DNA of 64,000 nucleotides, taken from the NCBI GenBank assembly GCA_014773175.1, contig VXCM01000477.1, forward strand, positions 313,249 to 377,248, read 5' to 3'. This stretch comes from Lucifuga dentata (Eukaryota > Chordata > Actinopteri > Ophidiiformes > Bythitidae). Position numbers and translations under genes: made by a program. This document shows, one piece after another, positions 15,001 to 25,090 of the stretch. The notes under the pieces are model-generated. The model was given only the letters and a program-made list of their open reading frames with translations. It made no database searches and had not been told where the DNA came from. Each line of letters begins with the position of its first letter. Position 1 is the stretch's first letter.

Positions 15001-18000
15001 GGTATGACATGGGTAAATATGAGGGGTATTGGGGTAAAACAATGTCACCATTTTCACATCATAATTTTGTCATCATAAAAACTATGATGTATGACAACTT
15101 TAAGTATTTAATGAAAATAACTTCATTAATAAGCAGTCTGGTAAAAATGACTTCGTATTTACCATCTTGTGTAATATTTTGCATGTGAACACTAAAGATA
15201 AAATCACATTTTAGTTATGTTACTTTGTCAAATTTCCTAATTTTTCAAAATCAAATGTTCAGGTGAGACACCCAGCTTAAATTTAATGTTTCACCTGCTA
15301 ACACGTATGCAGGATTGTAGAAGGCACGGTCGTTTTAATTTCTCAGGTAAAAGTCATCTTCTCCTTGGACTATATTCCCTGGCAGAGACATTTTTTTCCA
15401 TGCAGCTCGGTGTTGGACTGGTTAAATAAATTTACTTACAGAAAAAGAATTTAATAGACATCATGCGCGCTGTGATGGATTACTTACGTATATCAAGCAT
15501 GTTTCAAGTCTCTAAAAGTTGATTTTAATAGCGTAATGGAATGAACTGAAACTAATAGCAGTGTGGAAGTCGGAAAAACAATTCTAATATTTACCGCTCC
15601 AGTAATATGTTTTGAGAAATGCTGTCTGTAATGTAACATATATGCAGGTTGTATATATTGGGCTCAAACATGGAAAACTATGAGTATGGTCCTTTAAATG
15701 GAGTCTAGTTATACTCCTCTTAAGTTCCAGCAGAAAGCAGTCATAACTCTCAAACAGCTTCACTCATTATGATGCAGCACAGCATGATTACATATTTCAT
15801 CAAAACATCACTCATTCAGTAGTTAGCTCAGTTTGACGATTAGCATCACCAAACAGGGTCAGTTTTGTTAGAATTAATCAAAGAACATTCCGTTTGACAC
15901 CTACCTGGCCCAAAGTCAACTGTGGCATAGAGACCTTGTATTGCGCCACACTTAAGGTAGCCCAGCCCAGCCCCATCTGTGGTGAAAAGCACCACATCTT
16001 CCCCCAGGTGGGTCCGGAACAGCTTTCTCAGGTGGCCCATGTAGTCGTAGTCACAGGCAAAGTAACTGCCGTATTCATTCTCCACCTACCAAACACATTT
16101 ATATGAAGAGGGACATGTTATTTCAGCATGAGGAACCTACAACAACAGACATGAATCAAAGTAGAACTTACCTGCACAGTGATGATAGGACCACCGTTCT
16201 GATAAAGATAAGGCTTCATCATGGGCAGTAACTTCCCCATCCACTTATCTACTGCTGCAACATAGTCTGAAACACACACACACACACACATATATACATA
16301 AGCGCCCGTATGATGTCTCATATGTTGCTCATATGTCGCGCTGTATGTTGTCTCTCCACATCTCCTGTTTAATTGTTGATTCTCACCTGCATCTGAAGAC
16401 CTCAGGATGATGTCTTTCTTTTTCAGCAGCCAGGCAGGCAGGCCTCCCTAGTTGATATGCAAACAAAGAGGGAAGGTTTTAATGAGTGTTTTAAAGCTGT
16501 AATTTAAGCTTGACTCACATGATTGCCAGTCTTCAATGTACCATCAATACGTATAAAAAATAATAATAATTGTTAGTTCGGGTGAAAACTGACTGAGATA
16601 CAAGTAATGTTTTCATTAAGTTCTATAATGTCTAAGAACCTATGTGAAACAATTACAGCAGTTTTCCTTTGGCTCTTGGTAATTGCATTCAGGATTGCTG
16701 CCATTATTCCATACTGATATGAGCTAATATACAATAACAATTATGTATTTTCTATCTAGAAAATCTCCACAGAACAACAAGCAATGAGGACATTACATTT
16801 TATGCTTTTTTTCTGTATTTCTTAACTATTTTGGAAAGCTCTGAATAAACAATACACTTAATAGATTCATTTTACAGCCAGCTTGTCTCACCATGTCCCA
16901 CTCTGCACATATATAAGGTCCAGGACGAAGAATGACAAGTAAACCAATGTCTTGGGCCAGCTGAAGGAAATGCTCCACATCCCTGTTTCCACTGAAATTA
17001 TACTGGCCTGGAGACAGCTCGTGATAGTTCCAGGGAACGTAACTTCAAAATGAAACAAGAGAACATATTTTTAAAGCACATACTGGAGTACTGTATGCAT
17101 AATTTGTGGAACATGACAGAATCTACCAGCGTGTGACTGGCAAAACTCAGCACATCATTCAGAGAGTACATGAGGTGAACGTACGTCTGAATGGCGTTCA
17201 GTCCTGCCATGTACATCTTGAGCAGACGATCCTTCCAATAAATCCTCGGGATCCTGCTGTAATGGATGCTCCCTGATATGTACTGAAACTTTTCCCCATC
17301 TTTACGAAAGCAGTCGTTGTCATAGTCCACGCTGAATGAACGGGGCGCCCCAAGCTGGAGGTCAACACAAACGTACAACATCAAGCAACACCTATATTTG
17401 TTTGTAGAAGACTGAGACAGTTTGTTTTACATGGCTTAAGAATAATGTTTTTATGACACATGCCTGACAGCTCAGGTGACTTTAGGCTGTGTCATTCCAA
17501 TTGACATAATTCACAAAATATTTAAAGGTCAAAGCTGTGATTAATGCTCTCTATGTGCTATATAATCATATGTCAAGTGTTTTTAAAACCAGAATTCCAG
17601 CTCTTACTTGAAGAGGTTTGAGATTTATAGATGTCTCAAATGATCATAACTAACATAATTCTGATCTTTTATTCCTGTGCTTGTAAACAATTCCTTAAGC
17701 AGGATTTTATAAATATTGAGATCATGAAACTCAGTGACCTCAATTAAATTACAATTTTGGAGACACAATGTCCCCACAGTCCTCCAAAATAAAACACAAA
17801 GGACCTCAATATCTTAAATGGTACCTGTTCTGTTTAATAAAAGGCCTAATTTGGGAATGATTGTATGCATGCTAAAATTTGGTTTGGAGATTTTTGTTAG
17901 TATTAGGATGATAACCTGTTTTAAAGAGACCTCATGGCTGCAGCCTGATGTTCCTCAATGTGGAAGAAGCAGAATAAAAATCTTTATAAACTCAGAGGTT

Positions 18001-18069
18001 GTTACTTACTGAATGTCCAAACAGCAGCAGCAGCAGGAGGAGGATGCATCCAGATCTGAGAGGAGACAT
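10315..18069 (-). CDS. glb1: Lysosomal acid beta-galactosidase (GLB1), complete, 16 exons
   Basis: Exons on the minus strand: 18069-18010, 17354-17185, 17042-16892, 16447-16387, 16266-16172, 16085-15905, 14668-14610, 14524-14403, 14275-14235, 14042-13930, 13458-13393, 13231-13142, 13011-12898, 12665-12534, 12266-12027, 10569-10315. They join in frame to 649 residues (human 677). The enzyme is a glycoside hydrolase family 35 exo-beta-galactosidase that removes terminal galactose from GM1 ganglioside and keratan sulfate in lysosomes. Exon 1 is a signal peptide with a seven-leucine core. The acid/base Glu is in VENEYGSY (residue 183) and the nucleophile Glu in NSEFYTGW (residue 263). [14 protein letters not shown] lies in the C-terminal beta domain. 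The lengths of exons 2-10 (170, 151, 61, 95, 181, 59, 122, 41, 113) equal the human ones as I recall them. Introns 7 and 15 have GC donors. It shares a promoter region with ccdc86. Confidence 0.97.
13555..13809 (-). mobile_element. TTAA-ended miniature transposon, copy C (rearranged)
   Basis: It starts TTAAAGGACCATACCC and continues ATTTTCCAAAACATACTG, which is the reverse complement of the right end of copy A. Its other end, GGGCTCAAACAGGCAAAACC then CCCTTTATA, looks like the right end again, so the copy may be composite. A poly-A run with an N at 13607 sits inside. It lies in glb1 intron 10. Confidence 0.65.
15168..15697 (+). mobile_element. TTAA-ended miniature transposon, copy B
   Basis: The right end GGGCTCAAACATGGAAAACT followed by GTATGGTCCTTTAA is well kept. 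The interior blocks (AATTTTTCAAAATCAAATG, CAAGTCTCTAAAAGTTG, TTGATTTTAATAGCGTA) match copy A. The left end is worn. It lies in glb1 intron 6. Confidence 0.7.
16270..16291. repeat. (CA)n run beside glb1 exon 5
   Basis: On the minus strand this is a (TG)n tract directly before TTTCAG, the acceptor of glb1 exon 5. The alternating tract takes up most of the place of the polypyrimidine tract. Confidence 0.85.
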
Positions 18070-18173
18070 GTTGGTCTTCACCCTGATTTAAACTTTACAA
18101 ATGAATTTCACATACCTTTTCATGCAGCAAGTAGCAACTTGCTTACTTCCCTGAGTTTTTGTTGGTCTTTTGA

Positions 18174-18207
18174 GTCATATGACTTTCGGAAGTAAAAATC
18201 ATGTGAC
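18174..18207 (-). promoter_or_regulatory. Candidate MiT/TFE (CLEAR-like) sites of glb1
   Basis: A perfect 10-bp palindrome GTCATATGAC (18174-18183) and a TCATGTGAC box (18199-18207) lie about 105-140 bp upstream of the glb1 ATG. TCATGTGA is the M-box bound by MITF/TFE-family factors, and the CLEAR consensus of lysosomal genes is GTCACGTGAC. Seeing such sites before a lysosomal gene fits established knowledge. Binding here is inference. Confidence 0.5.
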
Positions 18208-18860
18208 GCTGTTATATGACGTTTAATCGCTAGGCGGCAGTGCTGCGCATTTTATCATGTGTCACACAAGAGATTTTGACAAATTAGGATGAAATAGATT
18301 AATTAGCAAAATAAAATCAAAAACTTGCGGGTTTCATTCACAAGTGAAGATTTAAAAATGCGATTTTATTCTTCAAAACTATTTAATTTTATAGACTTTC
18401 TTCTTCGGACTTACCTGTAAATTTCTATTTACAGGCAAGTACAAGTATTTTCTTTTATTTGTTGAATTTTTCAATTCATTTTAAATGAATATTGTTTTTT
18501 CTTTCTTATTTAAAAGCATATTGAAACTGCCACATCTGTGTTTTAAAAATATTTTAAAATATTAGTAAAACGCTTCAAACTGCCTGTATAGATTGTGCTA
18601 AATAAATAAATAGATAAATAATTTTTTTTTTTTTTTTTTTTNTTTTTTTTTTTTTTTTTTGGTTTATTCTTAAAGTCCTGTTTTGCCTTCTAAATTGAGG
18701 CTTAGGTTTTTATTAAAAATGTAGCTGCATGGAATTGATACTAATGTAATTTGTTTATAATAAATAATAAACAGAGCAAATAACAGTTAATCGATTGTGT
18801 TTGTGCTAAATAGAAAAATGGGAATAGTTAGGGAAGTCAAATTTCCATTTTATACTACAC

Positions 18861-18940
18861 ACCAGTAGGTGGCGATTGTGCGCCATCAGGCTGTTTGCTA
18901 GCTGCCGTAAAAAAAAAAAAAAGAAGAGGAAGGAAGAAGG
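18861..18940 (+). promoter_or_regulatory. Promoter-associated teleost repeat element upstream of ccdc86, with CTCF-like core
   Basis: The order is ACCAGTAGGTGGCGATTGTG, CGCCATCAGGCTGTTTGC, TAGCTGCCGTAAAA, then GAAGAGGAAGGAAGAAGG. It aligns block by block with the element at 9149-9246 read on the minus strand. CCAGTAGGTGGCG fits the CTCF core consensus CCASYAGRKGGCR. It sits about 100-190 bp upstream of the ccdc86 ATG. Confidence 0.6.
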
Positions 18941-18954
18941 AAATATGCGACATA

Positions 18955-18960
18955 CACGTG
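18955..18960. promoter_or_regulatory. CACGTG E-box near the ccdc86 start
   Basis: A canonical CACGTG lies 93 bp before the ccdc86 ATG, followed by GGAAAGGAAG. USF and MYC/MAX bind this core. A link to MYC control of a nucleolar growth gene is plausible but inferred. Confidence 0.45.
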
Positions 18961-19052
18961 GAAAGGAAGTTTATTAGATGAGTAGTGTAATACATTGTTT
19001 AGACAAAATATCGAGAAGGCAGAAAATTGTCGGACAATAAAGCCAGTCCAGA

Positions 19053-20976
19053 ATGATACAGGATGAAGAAACGGTTCAGGAGCCGGTACCGGTTTCCAGG
19101 CGGACTCGGAGCGGGCGCATGGTGCGCACTCCGGCCGCCTTGCTCAGCTCTGAAGCTCCGGGTTCAGTGAGGACTCCCAGCCGGAGAACCAGGAGATCCG
19201 TCCTGCAAGAGCGGCCAGAAGAGGAGGAAGAAAACACGGAAGAGATAGAGCGGAAACCTGATGAGGTTCCGGCCGAGGAGAGCTCCAGCGTGATCGCGGA
19301 GCCCTGCATACCGGCACCGGAATGTGTACCAGTGCAGACAGAGCCGAGCTTAGAGCCTGCAGAACCCATGCAGACAGAGCCGGACACGGGAAACGGTCTC
19401 CTGCCCGGGCCTGCACCCATGGAAACGGCACCAGCGCGTCCAGAGACCATCCCGAAAAAGAAGCAAATCTTGGCGTCAAGTGGGAAACAAACCCCGGTTA
19501 TCCCACTGGGAAAACCCAAATCAGGAAGAGTGTGGAAGGACCGCAACAAGCAAAGGTGAGCTCTTCACCGACCTACATGGAAACATCACCAAAAGCCAAA
19601 CCACAAGATTAGAACCTACTATGGGTCTATGGGAACAAGTACTCCAGTCCTTTCAGGAAAAGTAATATCACAGTGGGAAATACTTTAGTACATGTAAAAA
19701 TCTTGCATTCTAAATTTCAACTTAGGTAAAAGTAAACTAGTTTTAATATTAAGGGGTACTTGTGTATCTTAAGTAAAGTATTTAAAGAACAGAAACCTGT
19801 CAGTGTTAAATTATTGATGCTTTAAAATGTAATTGAAATGCATTAATAATGATAATATCCAATACTGGTGATATGTGTCAACAACCTAATTATTATTTTG
19901 GCATGAATAGAGCAATAAAATTTGCTGTACCTGCAAAGACATGGCATGAAAATGTGCAGTCTTTAAATGGATCACAACAACAAAGTTAGATGAAACATCA
20001 AACTGACATGTGATCAGGGTTGGGTCTGGACTGATGGCACCCACAACTACCCACAAATGCAGTACTTGATGCGGTGACTTTAGAAGCTTGACTTATTTTG
20101 TGAAATATAAGGCGACCACAAAAGTATGATAAAGTATGGTGTGTGTATCGCTTGAGGATTGGGAGCCACTGTTACAAAGTGTGATGCATTATCTATTAAC
20201 CTGTTAAATTTGATTTTGTCTCCTAGGTTCTCTGCAATGGTAAGAGATAAGTCGTTGTGCTCTTCATGGGATAAAAAGATGCAAGCCAAGCGGGAGAAGG
20301 AGCTTGTGAAAAGTTATTCTTTGCAACTCAAAGAGGAGAAAGCCAGGCAGAAAGAGGTAGGCAAAGACTGTATGATGCAGGTTGGATTGAGCTTTGCAAT
20401 ATGAAAGCATTCGCACCTTTTCTTATTCTGTATATTTCTTGCCTTAATAGGAAAAGAGGAAAAGACGAGAGGAGAACTTGAAACGGCGCACAGAGAATGA
20501 ACGTAAAGCAGAGATTGTGCAAGTGGTATGTCGACTGTCTGACATACAAACTTTGTTCATGAATTCAAACGGCAAAATTCTGAAAGGACTGTAAAACAAT
20601 ATATCCATCATCTCTGAATTTGTAAATAGTGTATAGAAAATAAGGGTGTAAAAGTCATTAAAAGAGGGTCCTTATATTACAGTCCATGTATGACAACAAA
20701 ATTTAAGGTTACTCTACATTATGAATGACAATGTTTTCATTATTGTCTTGGATTTTCCTCATTATAAACCATTGCACATGTATCTCTGTATTTTGACCTT
20801 CTTTTTGTTTTCTCTGATCACAGATCCGAAATACAACAAAGATTAAGAGGATGAAGAAGAAACAACTGAGGAAGATCGAAAAGAGAGACACACTGGCTTT
20901 GCTTAACAAGAACCAAAATGTAAAAGCTAGAGGACAAAAAAGTAATAAGGTTGACAGCAGTCAGAATTTGACTTGA
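19053..20976 (+). CDS. ccdc86: Coiled-coil domain-containing protein 86 (CCDC86, cyclon)
   Basis: Four exons, 19053-19555, 20227-20356, 20451-20525 and 20824-20976, join in frame to 286 residues. CCDC86 is a nucleolar protein linked to ribosome biogenesis and to the chromosome periphery in mitosis. Residues 1 to about 150 are low-complexity, rich in Glu, Pro and Ser, with RRTRSGRMVRTP-type basic patches. From about residue 151 the conserved part begins: PLGKPKSGRVWKDRNKQRFS, then a long Lys/Glu/Arg helix (KRKRREENLKRRTENERKAEIVQVI) and KRMKKKQLRKIEKRDTLALL, all typical of the family. The first exon is GC-rich against its AT-rich surroundings. The ATG is the first in the long frame and follows the promoter element. 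ATTAAA near 21041 may be the polyadenylation signal. It is divergent from glb1. Confidence 0.95.
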
Positions 20977-21258
20977 AGACTGAGACTGAGAACCAGTGAA
21001 AACAGTTTTCAGTATTTATGTTTAAAAATTATAAAATTAATTAAATGTTTTCCGCATTGACTTGTCTATTATTGATTTGATGCCTTCATATTAACACTTT
21101 TAAAGTAACTGCAAACCGTCAAATAAGGTTAAAATACTCAGACCATCAAACTATGACTAATGACTAAATGATGGGTAAAATTCGCAGATCAGATACATGT
21201 TATTTGTTCCTCAAAACATACAGTCCCAATGCATTTGACAAAGGAAATTGTGGTAATC

Positions 21259-21490
21259 TTGAAAGGACCATACCAGTAATTTTGCATGTATTAGCCAATC
21301 AATGCAACAAGTATACATTTTATGTTAATTACCAACCATTTTCCAAATCATATTACTGGAGCGCTACATTTTAGATTTGTTTTTCCTACTTTTCAGACTG
21401 CCATTGGTTTCTGTTAATTCCAGCACACTATAAAACTCAACTTGTAGAGACTTGAAGCATGATAGAGATAGGTAATCCCTATTTTGACCT
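21259..21490 (-). mobile_element. TTAA-ended miniature transposon, copy D (partial)
   Basis: It begins TTGAAAGGACCATACCAGTA and contains ACCATTTTCCAAATCATATT and ACTTGTAGAGACTTGAAGCA, matching the reverse complement of blocks in copies A and B. The far end is not recognisable. It lies between ccdc86 and the mucin-like gene, with its end about 660 bp upstream of that gene's TATA box. Confidence 0.6.
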
Positions 21491-21918
21491 CTAGCAAAAA
21501 GCCTAGTTTCTATTTTTAAAGAACATGATCTGAAACTTGTTTTCTTGTGCTGGGAATACCTTGCAATATGCATTTCCCCAAAATCTGTAAAGCGCTGTGA
21601 ATACAAAGACTTGTTCAGTGGGTTTTTACAGGTCATGCATGAACAGCTTAAACTCAAATAATGCACAATTGTCATAAACAGTAGTCTCTTTGTATCATGT
21701 ACAACAACTTCTTCAGGTTTTCCCTATCTTGTTTGCTTTGTAAATCCTACCAACTGTAACAGAATAATTTGACATTCTTGAAAATCTAAAGACAAATGGA
21801 GCAACGTTTTTTTTCCCGAAGTGACCACAATGGAAGGAATGGTTGTAATTTATCATTTTTAACAAATGTGTTTACAGCCAGTTTCCTTTCACATCATTGC
21901 TCACACCCTCATTCACCC

Positions 21919-21926
21919 TATAAAAG
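21919..21926 (+). promoter_or_regulatory. TATA box of the mucin-like gene
   Basis: TATAAAAG is a canonical TATA box. A start about 30 bp downstream (near 21950) would give a short non-coding first exon ending at 22022, where TTAATTAT is followed by the strong donor GTAAGT. None of the housekeeping promoters in this window has a TATA box. Confidence 0.6.
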
Positions 21927-22391
21927 CTGTGATGAACCCAAAGGTTGTGTTAAAGACGCACAATTTAAGAAGACAACAGACATTGACATCACAGCTCAAA
22001 CCAGACAGAAAACGTTAATTATGTAAGTATTGTCTTATTCTGTTATAAGTACTGTAAATACAGTCAGTTTTAGTTTATAAATGTGTGCAGTGCTGTTTTA
22101 ACAGGTATGAAAAATAGCCAAACTTATTCAACCACAATTTTCTGAAATTTTTTTTTTTCACATTACTGTTGTACAACAATCTTTTCACTAATTTCATTTG
22201 AATGTTTGCTGATGAACATAGTTTAATGGATGCTGGTTTTCTGTTTGTATAAGACAGACTTCAAATGGTTTTTTGTGTTTTTTTCTGTACTGGAGTCTCT
22301 CCTGATTGAGATTTTGATCTTACTGCTTCTATCTGATAAAAAACAAACATTTGTTTTCATTTGTTCCTTTAGATCTGACAGAAATTTAAAA

Positions 22392-22870
22392 ATGCTTCTG
22401 ACAATTCTGATACATCTCCTGATCATTGGTAAGACATTTTCTTATTACAAAAGCAATTTATAAGTGTACTTTACAATTTTTGCAAAGGAATGTAGACTTC
22501 ACTTGTATATTAATGTTTTATTTATTGATCAAAAGCATCAATAGATGCAGAAGAAACCACAGTGGCGAGCACAACTACTGCTGGAGCAACAACAACTACT
22601 GCTGGAGCAACAACAACTAGTGCTGGAGCAACAACAACTACTGCTGGAGCAACAACAACCATCGCGGGAGCAACAACAACCATCGCGGGAGCAACAACGA
22701 CCAATGCTGGAGCAACAATGACTGCAGAAGCAACAGTGACCAACACAACAATGGCTACAAACACCACAACCAGTAGCACTGCTGTTGCACCTGCTGGGAT
22801 CCTGTACATGACTAATCTGATTGTGTGTTACTTTGGTGTTACTCTCTTTAAGGGAATATTCACAGTGTAG
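22392..22870 (+). CDS. Unrecognised small secreted or GPI-anchored Thr-rich mucin-like protein
   Basis: Coding exons are 22392-22428 and 22536-22870. They join in frame to 123 residues, with a non-coding exon of about 21950-22022 before them and the ATG exon beginning at the acceptor before 22373. Residues 1-13 (MLLTILIHLLIIG) look like a signal-peptide core. A short acidic linker (DAEE) follows. Residues about 27-80 are eight 7-residue repeats of type TTAGATT, dense in Thr, Ala and Gly and suited to O-glycosylation. NTT sites near the end could take N-glycans. The last 26 or so residues are hydrophobic (ILYMTNLIVCYFGVTLF) and end FTV, as in a GPI-attachment signal or a single membrane anchor. 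The plan resembles CD52/CD24-type small sialomucins, but I see no sequence homology and give no name. AATAAA is at 23022. A nearby second acceptor would drop three residues. The evidence for a real gene is gene-like architecture only. Confidence 0.72.
22574..22741 (+). repeat. Coding minisatellite, eight 21-bp units
   Basis: The unit ACTACTGCTGGAGCAACAAC plus A encodes a seven-residue TTAGATT repeat. Seven units are clear and the eighth (from 22721) is degenerate. Units 5 and 6 share the variant ATCGCGGGAGC, pointing to a recent local duplication within the array. Every unit keeps the reading frame. Confidence 0.9.
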
Positions 22871-23021
22871 CTTGTATCTATTTTCACTGAATGATCATCA
22901 TTAGCCACACATAGTATTTAAGTTGAACACAAACCCTAATAAGCATGTTATGAGGAAGCGCGTTGATAGCTTTAGAAAATCTAGATGATACAGTGCCTCT
23001 AAATATTCAAAATACTGGTAT

Positions 23022-23027
23022 AATAAA
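23022..23027 (+). terminator. Polyadenylation signal of the mucin-like gene
   Basis: AATAAA lies 152 bp after the TAG stop, inside ATAATAAAGGTTTGAG. Its position fits a short 3'UTR. Confidence 0.55.
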
Positions 23028-24460
23028 GGTTTGAGACAGCTCAGTACAACTTGGTTTGTGTCATTAATTGTTGTGCATTTTAATTTGTCTTGAAATATGA
23101 GAGGTATTTTTCCATGTTCCTCCTGCCCAGTTCATCAGAAATTTTAACAGGATTTCTTCCTTGAAGTACATTTAAGTGAAAATTTATCTCACAAATACCA
23201 TTAGAAGTAAACCTTTACCAGAAATTTGGATGTAATTTAGTATTTATGGGAACTTAGGAAACTCTACAAAGTGATTTGTTGTTGTTTGTAATAACTATAA
23301 AACTCTATAACATGAATGATGTTTTTATTACTCTTTGTTAAATACATGGCATATTGTGAAATTCTGTTTTTCACAATATCTTGTCAACCCCCTCCTCCAC
23401 CCAGCACCCCACATTCCACAACCATTCCCACATACTACAGGGTGATGTTAATGAATTGGGTTTTGCTGCTCATTTAAAGATGAAAATATTGTGTTACACA
23501 ATATGTTATCTTCAAGCCTAAATACTAGATACAAATAAATTGTTATTGTTAATTACATATTGAAATAAGCATTTTCATCAAGATTTTTTTTTTTTTTTGA
23601 TACGCACGCACACACACATCACATTCAACATTCCCTTTATAAAAACCTTTATTTTCCTCTTGCTACAGGAGTACCTATATCAACATTTATACAATAAATA
23701 CACAAAAAACAAAGCCAAGCCACAAAAGATGCTAATTTTAACAGTTAAGATAATACAAGAGGCAAAATTATCAAAATTGGATTAAATAAATAAATAAATA
23801 AATAAGATAGTGAGAATAAAAAGAAGAACAATAAGGACCTGTGCCTATACTAAAGTACATTGGTGGTAAAGTGGACTTCAGGCTTTGCATTAAAAACCTG
23901 ATTGCTTTGTTGATGCAGTTGTCCTCTATATATGGACATTTTATTGCACAATCAAACCAAAGTCATTCCAAAATATGTTTCATTATTTGTTTTTAGCAGG
24001 TAGTAACAAAGGCTTATGATTAAATAGCTTGAATAATGTGCTCTGGTAGGCTCTGTCACCGTACCTCAAAATTCCTCATCGAATGAATAATTGGTAAGAC
24101 TATTTGCTAAGGAGACATGGTTTCAATGAAACAGACAACAACCATAGTGAACAAACCAGTACAAGACCAGTAACCATCACACACATTTACAACAGGTCAC
24201 AAGAGCAGGTGGGAGCGGACACGGACTACTGGATAAAGAAACTGTCACATTAGCCAGTTACTTTCACCTCCCAATTTGTCTGTTAAACACAAATCAGAAT
24301 ATGCTCAGATGCCAGGCTATTGTTGCTCCTAATCTCTGAATTCTAAATCATAAAATAAATCTAATTATGTCTGTATGTAAACACATACACAATGTGAGTT
24401 GTGCAACTGGGTGGCAGTGGAGTTGTACCAAAAAAGTACACTTCTAATATCAAAAGTCAG

Positions 24461-24680
24461 TCAACTCAAGTTTATTTGTACTGCAAAATATCACACACGT
24501 CTCAAAGGGTTTACAGACCCACACATCAACAGTTCCCGACCCAGCCCAAGCTCTAAGGAGATGAGGAAAAACTCCCTAAAAAACCTTAACAAATAAGGAA
24601 AAAAGGAAGAAACCTCAGGAGAAGCAATTGATTCCCTTTCCTTGAATGGCCGGGTGTGCAATCGGTGGGTTAACAGGCAA
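24461..24680. repeat. Teleost interspersed repeat (CAAGTTTATTTGTA type)
   Basis: The segment runs CAACTCAAGTTTATTTGTA, then CAAAGGGTTTACAGACC, then GGAAAAACTCCC, then GGAAGAAACCTCAGGAGAAG. This order is characteristic of a repeat found thousands of times in many teleost genomes. It is related to the fragment at 85-160. No coding content. Confidence 0.7.
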
Positions 24681-25090
24681 AATTTACAAAGATATAAAAA
24701 ACAATGAAACATTACACCATGATACAAACAGCAAATAAGCAAAACAAGTTAACTGTTGTAAATGTGTAAAGAAATGATCAAATTAATAGTAATAAAACTA
24801 AACATGAAATTTATGACACGACACATTTAAATTTGCTAGTTTGATGATTCAGAATAATGTGACGTTGGAGTGAGCTGAAAAATATGAAGCTCTTTTGTAG
24901 AGATGTCTGTATTTGATTGATATTGTAAACAAGGTAGATTATTTTTACATGTGCGTCACATGTTTTGACGTGTTGGTCCTGTTTTACCAGCAGCCTGTGA
25001 CAGTGAAAAAGCTAAAGCACTGCTACAGAGACGCACATGTATGTTATTCTCTGCGTAGGACACAGAAATCACCTTTATAGATGGTGGCAA

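Larger units (their letters stand above)
18070..19052. promoter_or_regulatory. Head-to-head promoter region of glb1 (-) and ccdc86 (+)
   Basis: The two start codons point away from each other and are 983 bp apart. The glb1 side (18170-18240) holds a GTCATATGAC palindrome and TCATGTGAC. The ccdc86 side (18861-18960) holds CCAGTAGGTGGCG, GAAGAGG/GAAGAAGG purine repeats and a CACGTG E-box. Between them is AT-rich DNA with a long poly-T run and an N at 18642. No TATA box is evident for either gene. Confidence 0.75.

Noticed and set aside
19076..19549. Long minus-strand frames (157 and 111 aa) opposite ccdc86 exon 1
   Set aside because: They mirror the GC-rich, low-complexity ccdc86 coding exon, have no family resemblance and no splice context.
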